Shown one piece after another: positions 1 to 5,709 of a stretch of DNA of 6,835 bases (position 1 is the first letter of the stretch; the number at the start of each line of letters is the position of its first letter). Source of the stretch: CAYTQK01 sp964439745 (GTDB lineage Bacteria; Desulfobacterota; Desulfobacteria; Desulfobacterales; Desulfosudaceae); contig CAYTQK010000187.1 of NCBI GenBank assembly GCA_964439745.1, forward strand, positions 1-6,835. Reading direction: 5' to 3'. The notes under the pieces are model-generated. The model saw nothing but the letters and a program-made list of their open reading frames with translations. It did no database searches and was not told the origin of the DNA. Position numbers and translations under genes: made by a program.

Positions 1-1052
1 GCATGCTTTATGCCGTGCCGACCCTGGGGGAGCGGGCCAAGAGCTGGCAGGAGAAAACCGGCCGGGGGATCAAGGTGGTCATCGGCGACCTGACCCGGCC
101 GGAAATCATGCGGGGTCTTTTTGAGGGAAGAGTGGAATATGCCTGGGCCCGGGAGGAGCAATGGCCGGGCATACCGGAAACCGTGATTCATTACGCGGAG
201 CAGCCTTCGGCGCCTTATTCGCTGCTCAACCACCACTATGCCAACATTACCCTGACCAATAATCTGCTGGTGACCAACAACCTCATGTTCGCTTTGCGGG
301 ATTTCGCCCGCGAAACCCATGTCATCCATGTCGGTACCATGGGCGAATACGGCACGCCCGATATCGATATCGAAGAAGGCTGGCTGGAGATTACCCACAA
401 GGGCCGGAGCGACACCTTTCTCTTTCCGCGCCAGGCCAGTTCCCTCTACCATACCACCAAGATAATGGATACGGATCTGATGTGGTTTGCCGTGCGCATG
501 TGGGATCTGCGGATCACCGATCTGATGCAGGGGCCGGTGTATGGTTTTGAGACCGAAGAAACCGGCGGTGACGCCCGGCTCAATACCATTTTCAATTATG
601 ATGAAATCTTCGGCACCATCATCAATCGTTTCGTGACCCAGGCGGTGGTGGGCTATCCCTTGACGGTTTACGGCCAGGGCGGACAGACCCGGGGGTACCT
701 GAATATCAACGACACCCTGCAGTGCGTGCACATGGCCCGGCAGACCCCGGCCCGGGCCGGCGAGCTGCGGATTTTCAACCAGATCATGGAAACCTTTTCG
801 GTCAACGAGCTGGCCGAAAAAGTCCGGGATGTGGGCCGCCGCCTGGGCTACGAGGTGGCTGTCCAGAACCTGGAAAATCCCCGGCGGGAAGCCGAGGAGC
901 ATTACTACAATCCCACCTACCAGGGCCTGATCGATATCGGCGTGACGCCGCATTACCTGACCGATGAGGTGCTGGAGCGGTTTTTCGCCGCCGTGGAAGC
1001 CCACCGGGCCAATATCCGCACGGATGTCATGTTCCACGGCGTCAAATGGTAG
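1..1052 (+). CDS. sqd1: UDP-sulfoquinovose synthase (SQD1 type), 5' end cut by window edge
   Basis: This enzyme makes UDP-sulfoquinovose from UDP-glucose and sulfite with bound NAD+; it is cytosolic and supplies the head group of sulfolipid or a sulfonated glycan sugar. It is an extended short-chain dehydrogenase. Visible from residue 1 at base 3: EQPSAPY near residue 66, GTMGEYGTP at 111-119, PRQASSLYHTTK at 142-153, YGQGGQTRGYL at 223-233, FSVNELA at 265-271 and AEEHYYN at 297-303. All match my memory of Arabidopsis SQD1. Thr112, Tyr149 and Lys153 correspond to its catalytic Thr145, Tyr182 and Lys186, with identical spacing. The N-terminal Rossmann glycine motif is missing, so about 46 residues lie left of the window and the ATG at base 3 is internal. 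Compared with the plant enzyme there are about 13 extra residues near 44-58. A glycosyltransferase partner would be expected nearby but is not in view. The family call is firm; the final product (lipid or polysaccharide) is unknown. Confidence 0.93.
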   Translation, partial: MLYAVPTLGERAKSWQEKTGRGIKVVIGDLTRPEIMRGLFEGRVEYAWAREEQWPGIPETVIHYAEQPSAPYSLLNHHYANITLTNNLLVTNNLMFALRDFARETHVIHVGTMGEYGTPDIDIEEGWLEITHKGRSDTFLFPRQASSLYHTTKIMDTDLMWFAVRMWDLRITDLMQGPVYGFETEETGGDARLNTIFNYDEIFGTIINRFVTQAVVGYPLTVYGQGGQTRGYLNINDTLQCVHMARQTPARAGELRIFNQIMETFSVNELAEKVRDVGRRLGYEVAVQNLENPRREAEEHYYNPTYQGLIDIGVTPHYLTDEVLERFFAAVEAHRANIRTDVMFHGVKW

Positions 1053-1080
1053 CCTTGGTGGTAGCCTGGGTGGTAGCCCG
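1048..1080 (+). repeat. 12-bp tandem repeat spanning the sqd1 stop codon
   Basis: Two full units (GGTAGCCTTGGT at 1048-1059 and GGTAGCCTGGGT at 1060-1071, one mismatch) are followed by a partial third, GGTAGCCCG. The unit is a multiple of three, so each copy places a TAG in the reading frame of the upstream gene, at 1050, 1062 and 1074. The likely origin is slippage; a function as stacked stop codons is possible but unproven. Confidence 0.75.
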
Positions 1081-1107
1081 ACCGGAACAAGCCGGCCCTG
1101 TTTTCGC

Positions 1108-1139
1108 TTGACAGCCCGGCCGTCGTTTGCTTTCATAAT
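1108..1139 (+). promoter_or_regulatory. candidate sigma-70 promoter for the ComEA-like gene
   Basis: A perfect TTGACA at 1108-1113 is followed by CATAAT at 1134-1139 with a 20-nt spacer, or by the weaker TTTCAT at 1131-1136 with the ideal 17-nt spacer. It lies in the 196-nt gap between sqd1 and the small exported protein, leaving a leader of about 100 nt. The rest of the gap shows only weak GC-rich inverted repeats. No clear -10 box at the right spacing makes this tentative. Confidence 0.4.
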
Positions 1140-1235
1140 TCATCCTGTTTGGCGCCCTTCGCCAATAGCGGCCGGGCGGTGCCGGCAGGACGGGAGACAG
1201 GAGTTCTCCCGGGATTTTATTATTTCATTTTATAC

Positions 1236-1242
1236 AAGGAGG
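1236..1242 (+). promoter_or_regulatory. strong Shine-Dalgarno site
   Basis: AAGGAGG sits 6 nt before the ATG at 1249. It is a near-perfect anti-16S match, fixes the start of the ComEA-like gene, and suggests efficient translation. Confidence 0.85.
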
Positions 1243-1248
1243 TAGACA

Positions 1249-1557
1249 ATGAAAAAGATGTTCTGTGTGGCCTTTCTGTGTGTGGCGGTCATGATCATGG
1301 GGGCGGGACTGGCCGTCTCGGCCGACCAGTCGCAGCAGGCGGACAGCGGCAAGATTAACATCAATACCGCCACCGCCGAAGAATTGACGGCTTTAAACGG
1401 AATCGGCCAGGTCTACGCGGCCCGAATCGTCGCTTACCGGCAGACCCACGGCAAATTCACGTCCCTTGATGAGTTGAAAAACATCAAGGGGATCGGTGAC
1501 CAGACCATTGAAAAGAACCGGGACCGCATGATGGTAGGCCGGACAAGCTCGCCGTAG
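1249..1557 (+). CDS. exported helix-hairpin-helix (ComEA-like) small protein
   Basis: A 102-residue protein with a Sec-type signal peptide: Lys-Lys at 2-3, a hydrophobic core at about 5-23, and a likely cut after Ala25 (VSA-DQ). A short polar linker (26-34) leads into a paired helix-hairpin-helix module. It starts ININTATAEEL at 36-46, the first hairpin is NGIG at 50-53, and the second is KGIG at 80-83. The spacing and the phrases INTATAEEL and ARIVAYR are typical of the ComEA family, whose members bind double-stranded DNA non-specifically in the periplasm during uptake. The protein has only signal peptide plus HhH domain, like short ComEA forms in Gram-negative bacteria, and lacks the N-terminal anchor of the Bacillus protein. 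No other competence gene is in view, so a role in DNA uptake is inferred from family only. It seems to be its own transcription unit, between a candidate promoter and a strong hairpin. Confidence 0.88.
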   Translation: MKKMFCVAFLCVAVMIMGAGLAVSADQSQQADSGKININTATAEELTALNGIGQVYAARIVAYRQTHGKFTSLDELKNIKGIGDQTIEKNRDRMMVGRTSSP

Positions 1558-1577
1558 CGGCCGTATTTGTATGCTGA

Positions 1578-1612
1578 ACGGATTGCGCGGCAGTACCTGC
1601 CGCGCAATCCGT
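1578..1612 (+). terminator. perfect 16-bp hairpin after the ComEA-like gene
   Basis: Arms 1578-1593 and 1597-1612 are exact reverse complements around a 3-nt loop (TAC), starting 20 nt after the stop codon at 1555-1557. The stem is GC-rich near the loop. The following bases (CATTATCATA) are AT-rich but lack a real T run, so it could be an inefficient terminator, an RNA-stabilising 3' structure, or a small palindromic repeat. Its position between two genes favours a transcript end. Confidence 0.55.
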
Positions 1613-1676
1613 CATTATCATACCGGTGTATCCGGAATTTCGCCCCGGCCGCACATTCCCAAGATCCAGCAGGCTG

Positions 1677-3590
1677 ATGAAAAGACGTTTTTTCAGTAGA
1701 AATGAAATTATTATTATCGCCACCGACATGGTGCTGCTGGGTTGCGCCTTGTACGGCTCTTTTCTGCTGCGGTTTGATTTTGAAGTCGTCTCCAAGTACA
1801 CCGTTCTTTTCTGGAAAAGCCTTCCATTGGTACTGCTGGTCAAGCTGGCCGTTTTCCATTGGTTCGACCTCTACCGGGGCATGTGGCGCTATACCAGCCT
1901 GAACGATCTCTTCAATATCATCAAAGCCACGGTTTTGAGCAGTCTGGTTATTATCGTGGCCATCCTGTTCATCAACCGGTTCGAAGGTTTCCCCCGGTCC
2001 GTATTTGTTATTGATGCGCTGCTGACTCTTTTGCTGATCGCCGCTTTTCGGATTACCATCCGGCTTTTTTTCGAACGCGCGGCCGGGGGGAGTGTGCCGG
2101 ATTTTGTGCGGCGGGCGCTTGCCGTTGCCAGCCGGCGGCCGGCGGACCGGACCGGCACCAAGCTGATCATCATCGGGGCTGGTGACTGCGGGGAACAGAT
2201 ATACCGGGAGGTGCGCAGCAATCCTTCGCTGGGGTACCGGGTGCTGGGGTTTCTGGATGATGATCCGGCCAAGATCGGCATGAAGATTCACGGCCTGCCG
2301 GTAATCAGCAATATTGCCGCCATCGAGGAAATGAGAGGACGGACCGGGGCGGACGAGGCGGTCATCTGCATTCCCTCGGCCACGGCCGAACAGATGCGGC
2401 GGATTGTCGCTCATTGCAAAAACAGCGGCCTCAAGTACAGAACCGTTCCCGGCTATGGAGAGCTGATCAACGGCAAGGTCTCCATTGCCGCGGCCCGGGA
2501 CGTGGCCTACCGGGATCTGCTGGGCCGGGAAGTGGTCAACCTGGACCAGGAAAAAATCGGCGCCTATTTGCGGGGCAAATGTGTTTTTATTACCGGTGCC
2601 GGCGGTTCCATCGGGTCGGAATTGTGCCGGCAGGTGTGCCGGTATGCGCCGGCCCGGCTGGTGCTGTTTGAACGGGCGGAAACCGCCCTGTATGAAATCG
2701 AACTGGATCTGCGGGCCGGCTTTACAGACATGTCCATCGAGATCGTGCCCCTGCTGGGGGACGTCCAGAATGCCGGCCAGCTGGACCGTGTCTTTGCCCG
2801 GTACGCCCCCCAGGTGGTTTTTCATGCCGCCGCGTATAAACATGTGCCCATGCTGGAATCCCAGCCCTGGAAAGCGGTGGAGAACAATATCCGCGGCACC
2901 CGCAACGTGGTGGAAGCGGCCAAGCGCCACCGGGTGGAACGGTTCGTGCTGGTCTCAACCGACAAGGCGGTGCGGCCCACCAACGTCATGGGCGCTTCCA
3001 AGCGGATCGCGGAGATCCTGCTGCAGAGCCAGGAAGGCGCGGATGCCGCCGGTACGCAGTTCATGATTGTCCGCTTCGGCAACGTGGTCGGCAGCGCCGG
3101 CAGCGTCATCCCCTTGTTTAAAAAACAGATCCGGCAGGGCGGTCCCCTGACGGTGACCCATCCGGACATTACCCGCTATTTCATGACCATTACCGAGGCC
3201 TGTCAGCTCATTCTGCAGGCCGGTGCCATCGGCAGCAGAAAAGGCGGCCGTGCGGAAATCTTTATCCTCAAGATGGGGACCCCGGTCCGGATTGTTGACA
3301 TGGCCCGGGACATGATCCAGCTGTCCGGATTTGAGCCGGACGTGGATATCCCCATCGAATTTACCGGTCTGCGGCCGGGCGAAAAACTCCACGAGGAGTT
3401 GATCTCGGAGGGGGAAAACGTGGTGCCCACTGGCCATGACAAGATCATGGTGCTGATGAACGGCAACCAGCCCGATCTGGGTATGCTGAACGGCAGGATC
3501 GACCAGCTGATGAAATGGGCTGAGAACCAGGACGAGAAAAAAATCCGGGAAACCTTGCGGGAAATGGTGCCGGAATACAACCCCGGTTGA
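1677..3590 (+). CDS. membrane-anchored UDP-sugar 4,6-dehydratase/epimerase (CapD/WbpM/PglF type)
   Basis: A 637-residue polysaccharide-biosynthesis enzyme of the inner membrane. Four hydrophobic helices at about 11-32, 47-62, 78-99 and 109-130 anchor it. A first Rossmann-like domain has GAGDCG at 167-172. The catalytic SDR domain begins with TGAGGSIG at 306-313 (NAD(P) binding). The active site shows STDKAVRP at 427-434 and NVMGASK at 436-442: Met438 takes the place of the usual Tyr, with Lys442 four residues on, the Ser-Met-Lys arrangement known from WbpM. RFGNVVGS at 466-473 and GLRPGEKLHEEL at 564-575 complete the pattern. The family converts UDP-GlcNAc to the 4-keto-6-deoxy sugar, feeding QuiNAc, FucNAc or bacillosamine synthesis; which one cannot be told here. 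Length fits the family (about 600-665). I prefer the ATG at 1677 over the in-frame GTG at 1626 because MKRR leads straight into helix 1; the ribosome site (AGCAGG, 3 nt away) is weak and close. Gene name left open for that substrate ambiguity. Confidence 0.92.
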   Translation: MKRRFFSRNEIIIIATDMVLLGCALYGSFLLRFDFEVVSKYTVLFWKSLPLVLLVKLAVFHWFDLYRGMWRYTSLNDLFNIIKATVLSSLVIIVAILFINRFEGFPRSVFVIDALLTLLLIAAFRITIRLFFERAAGGSVPDFVRRALAVASRRPADRTGTKLIIIGAGDCGEQIYREVRSNPSLGYRVLGFLDDDPAKIGMKIHGLPVISNIAAIEEMRGRTGADEAVICIPSATAEQMRRIVAHCKNSGLKYRTVPGYGELINGKVSIAAARDVAYRDLLGREVVNLDQEKIGAYLRGKCVFITGAGGSIGSELCRQVCRYAPARLVLFERAETALYEIELDLRAGFTDMSIEIVPLLGDVQNAGQLDRVFARYAPQVVFHAAAYKHVPMLESQPWKAVENNIRGTRNVVEAAKRHRVERFVLVSTDKAVRPTNVMGASKRIAEILLQSQEGADAAGTQFMIVRFGNVVGSAGSVIPLFKKQIRQGGPLTVTHPDITRYFMTITEACQLILQAGAIGSRKGGRAEIFILKMGTPVRIVDMARDMIQLSGFEPDVDIPIEFTGLRPGEKLHEELISEGENVVPTGHDKIMVLMNGNQPDLGMLNGRIDQLMKWAENQDEKKIRETLREMVPEYNPG

Positions 3591-3615
3591 TGTCTGCATC
3601 GTGCGGCCGTGCCAT

Positions 3616-3649
3616 CAGCCGGACAGACCGGCTGTCTCCGTATTTTTTT
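3616..3649 (+). terminator. possible weak terminator after the dehydratase gene
   Basis: A 7-bp stem CAGCCGG/CCGGCTG (3616-3622 and 3628-3634, loop ACAGA) is followed 8 nt later by seven T residues at 3643-3649. An alternative stem GACAG/CTGTC (3622-3626 and 3632-3636) would bring the T run closer. The gap between stem and T run makes termination uncertain. Confidence 0.35.
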
Positions 3650-3703
3650 GACAAAAAATGTCTGATTTTTTGTGCCGTGGGGGAATCATTGTCAAAATAT
3701 GAT
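3640..3703 (+). promoter_or_regulatory. AT-rich candidate promoter region before the sulfurylase/kinase gene
   Basis: This stretch is strikingly AT-rich in GC-rich surroundings. It contains TTGACA at 3648-3653 and a TATGAT -10-like box at 3698-3703, but these two are 44 nt apart and cannot form one promoter; no good -35 lies 16-18 nt before TATGAT. The boxes may belong to different weak promoters, or to an activator-dependent one. Confidence 0.3.
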
Positions 3704-3746
3704 GAAGCGCGTTTGCATCTGGTGAACGAAACGGGGAGAAAAGGGA

Positions 3747-5462
3747 ATGGGTTCGAATGGAGTAATGCCGCCGCACGGTGGTAAACTGATTGACCTGATG
3801 GCGGATGAAGAGCGGAACGCGGCGCTCCGCGAGATGGCGGTCAATCTCACGGAAATTGTTCTCAACAGCCGCCAGCTGTGCGACCTGGACCTGCTGGCCA
3901 CCGGTGTGTTTTCTCCATTGACAGGGTTTATGGCGCGGGCGGATTACGAATCCGTGCGGGACAGCAGGCGCCTGAGCACGGGAGAACTGTTTCCGGTGCC
4001 GGTCTGCCTGGACGTGGCCGAAGGCGTGGCCCGTTCCCTGGCTACCGGACAGTCCGTGGCGCTGCGGGACCAGGAGGGACTGCTGCTGGCTGTCATGCGG
4101 ATCGAGGATATCTGGAAAATCGACCGGGAGCGCGAAGCGGCAGCGGTCTTCGGCACCAACGACCCCGTTCACCCCGGCGTCGATTACCTCTACCATGTCT
4201 GCCGGGAATATTATGTCGGCGGTCCGGTGGAAGTGGTTCGCCTGCCGATTCATTTCGATTCCCGCCAGCTTCGCAAGACGCCGCGGGAGATCCGGGAGAT
4301 GTACCGCAAGCTGGGCTGGCAGCGGGTGGTGGGATTTCACACCCGCCAGCCGATTCACCGCCCCCAGTTCGAAATGACCATCCGCGCCATGCGCCAGGCC
4401 AAGGCCAACCTGATGTGCTTTCCCAGCGTCGGCATGACCGCCCCGGGGGATTTTGACCACTATACCCGGGTGCGCTGTTACAAACGGGTGGCCGAACGCT
4501 ATCCGCCGGATACCTTTCTTCTCAACCTGGTTCCCATGGCCATGCGTATGGCCGGTCCCCGGGAGGCCCTGCTGCACCTGATCGTGGCCAAAAATTTCGG
4601 CTGCACCGACTTTATTATCGGACCGGGCCATGCCAGTCCGGAAGGCAACCATCACGGCCGTCCCTTTTACGAAAGCGGGCAGGCGGCGGAACTGGCCGCC
4701 TCGTTTGGGGAAGAACTGGACGTCCACGTGATTGTCTTCAAGGAGATCGTCTACCTGCCCTTTGAGGATGAGTATCTCCCGGTCGACCAGGTGCCGTCCG
4801 GCAGTCAGTACCTGTCTTTGTCCGGTTCCCATATCCGCCGGCGGTTGACGGTCGGCAAGAATATTCCCGACTGGGCCACCTTCCCGGAAGTCCTGCAGGA
4901 ATTGGAGCGGGCCTACCCGCCTCCCTCGAAGCAGGGGTTTACCGTTTTTCTGACGGGCCTGTCCGGCGCCGGCAAATCGACCATTGCCAAGATCATCTAC
5001 GCCCGCCTGCTGGAAATCGGCACCCGGCCGGTCACCCTCCTGGACGGGGACATCGTCCGGCACAACCTCTCCAGCGAACTGGATTTTTCCAAAGAACACC
5101 GGGATATCAACGTCAAGCGCATCGGGTTCGTGGCCAGCGAGATCACCAAGAACCGCGGCATCGCCATCTGCGCGCCCATCGCGCCCTATGCCGTCACCCG
5201 GCAGGCCGTCCGGGACGAGATTGAAAAATACGGCGGATTTATCGAGGTGCACGTGTCCACCCCCCTGGATGAGTGCGAAAAACGGGATCGCAAGGGGATG
5301 TACGCCAAGGCCCGGGCGGGCCTGATCAAGGGCTTTACCGGCGTGGATGACCCCTACCAGGAGCCGATTAATCCGGACATCAGCATTGATACCACCGATT
5401 TGACGCCGGATGAGGCGGCCCACGAGATTATGGTACTGCTTGGTGAAAAAAAATACATCTGA
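3747..5462 (+). CDS. fused ATP sulfurylase / APS kinase with a diverged sulfurylase active site
   Basis: A 571-residue cytosolic fusion in the order sulfurylase (about 8-390) then APS kinase (about 397-571). Known role of the family: sulfate plus ATP gives APS, then APS plus ATP gives PAPS. Family marks in the first part are PHGGKLIDL at 9-17, PLTGFM at 57-62, GDFDHYTRVR at 234-243, PMAMRMAGPREA at 263-274, YLP at 336-338 and LSGSHIRRRL at 358-367. However, the usual xTRNPxHRxH reads HTRQPIHRPQ at 198-207, and GRDHAGPG reads GPGHASPE at 292-299, so normally invariant residues are changed. The kinase part looks intact: GLSGAGKST at 404-412 (Walker A), LDGDIVR at 432-438, FSKEHRDIN at 447-455, ICAPIAPY at 474-481 and KGMYAKAR at 516-523. 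The ATG at 3747 has GGGGAG 8 nt upstream; an ATG at 3765 has GGAG only 2 nt away, so 3747 is preferred. Kinase activity is likely; sulfurylase activity is open. It could supply PAPS for sulfated glycans alongside the sulfonated-sugar gene upstream. Related names would be sat/cysC or cysNC-type fusion; I leave the symbol empty. Confidence 0.9.
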   Translation: MGSNGVMPPHGGKLIDLMADEERNAALREMAVNLTEIVLNSRQLCDLDLLATGVFSPLTGFMARADYESVRDSRRLSTGELFPVPVCLDVAEGVARSLATGQSVALRDQEGLLLAVMRIEDIWKIDREREAAAVFGTNDPVHPGVDYLYHVCREYYVGGPVEVVRLPIHFDSRQLRKTPREIREMYRKLGWQRVVGFHTRQPIHRPQFEMTIRAMRQAKANLMCFPSVGMTAPGDFDHYTRVRCYKRVAERYPPDTFLLNLVPMAMRMAGPREALLHLIVAKNFGCTDFIIGPGHASPEGNHHGRPFYESGQAAELAASFGEELDVHVIVFKEIVYLPFEDEYLPVDQVPSGSQYLSLSGSHIRRRLTVGKNIPDWATFPEVLQELERAYPPPSKQGFTVFLTGLSGAGKSTIAKIIYARLLEIGTRPVTLLDGDIVRHNLSSELDFSKEHRDINVKRIGFVASEITKNRGIAICAPIAPYAVTRQAVRDEIEKYGGFIEVHVSTPLDECEKRDRKGMYAKARAGLIKGFTGVDDPYQEPINPDISIDTTDLTPDEAAHEIMVLLGEKKYI

Positions 5463-5586
5463 CCTGAATTGCACGATTTCCAATTTTACCGCATCTACGG
5501 CGTCAGCTGATACCCCGCATAGTACACTATAGCGGGGTATCAGCTTCCTTGTACCTGCGGCAAACTTGAAAATCGTGCAATTCAGG
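5463..5586. repeat. 124-nt imperfect palindrome at the convergent gene junction
   Basis: It starts on the base after the sulfurylase/kinase stop codon. Outer arms 5463-5479 and 5570-5586 are exact 17-bp complements. Pairing continues inward in register: 5481-5483 with 5566-5568, 5485-5487 with 5562-5564, 5489-5493 with 5556-5560, and 5496-5500 with 5549-5553 (two G-T pairs). These steps are separated by single or double mismatches, mostly A-C or T-C. A 14-bp perfect inner stem (5505-5518 with 5532-5545) and a 5-bp tip (5519-5523 with 5526-5530, one bulged A) close it. As RNA it would form one long rod-like hairpin on either strand. Size and shape recall ERIC-type or MITE-like intergenic repeats, but I do not recognise the sequence. 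Confidence 0.8.
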
Positions 5587-5594
5587 AGTTGTTT

Positions 5595-5666
5595 ACGGCC
5601 CCGGAAAACGTCTCCTATCGGCGGCGCGCCTTGATCGGATACGTTTTTCGGGGCCGTTTTATTTTT
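5595..5666 (+). terminator. strong intrinsic terminator of the plus-strand gene
   Basis: Arms 5595-5611 and 5641-5657 form a 17-bp stem with one G-T pair; a further 6-bp stem with one mismatch (5613-5618 with 5634-5639) lies inside. The stem runs directly into TTTTATTTTT at 5657-5666. The T run is on the plus-strand side only, so it ends transcripts from the sulfurylase/kinase gene and protects the convergent minus-strand genes. Confidence 0.8.
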
Positions 5667-5709
5667 CAGGGGCAGGGTGTGAAAAAACGGCAGCCAGTGC
5701 GCTTCCTCC

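Noticed and set aside
1075..1104. Terminator for sqd1 made of CCGG repeats followed by TTTT
   Set aside because: Only a 4-bp stem can form before mismatches; too weak to call.
1626..1676. Upstream GTG start giving the dehydratase 17 more residues
   Set aside because: The added residues (Pro/Arg-rich) do not look like a signal or helix start, and the GTG lies very close to the hairpin at 1578-1612 with no ribosome site.
1434..2930. 498-codon minus-strand open frame opposite the dehydratase gene
   Set aside because: Low-complexity composition, no recognisable domain, and it overlaps two well-supported plus-strand genes and an intergenic hairpin.
2955..3599. 214-codon minus-strand open frame opposite the 3' part of the dehydratase gene
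   Set aside because: Antisense shadow of a conserved SDR region; no ribosome site or domain.
3642..3672. Poly-T / poly-A stretches around TTGACA as an inverted repeat operator
   Set aside because: The symmetry is mostly A/T runs with only 3-4 informative bases; better explained as a promoter-like AT-rich segment.
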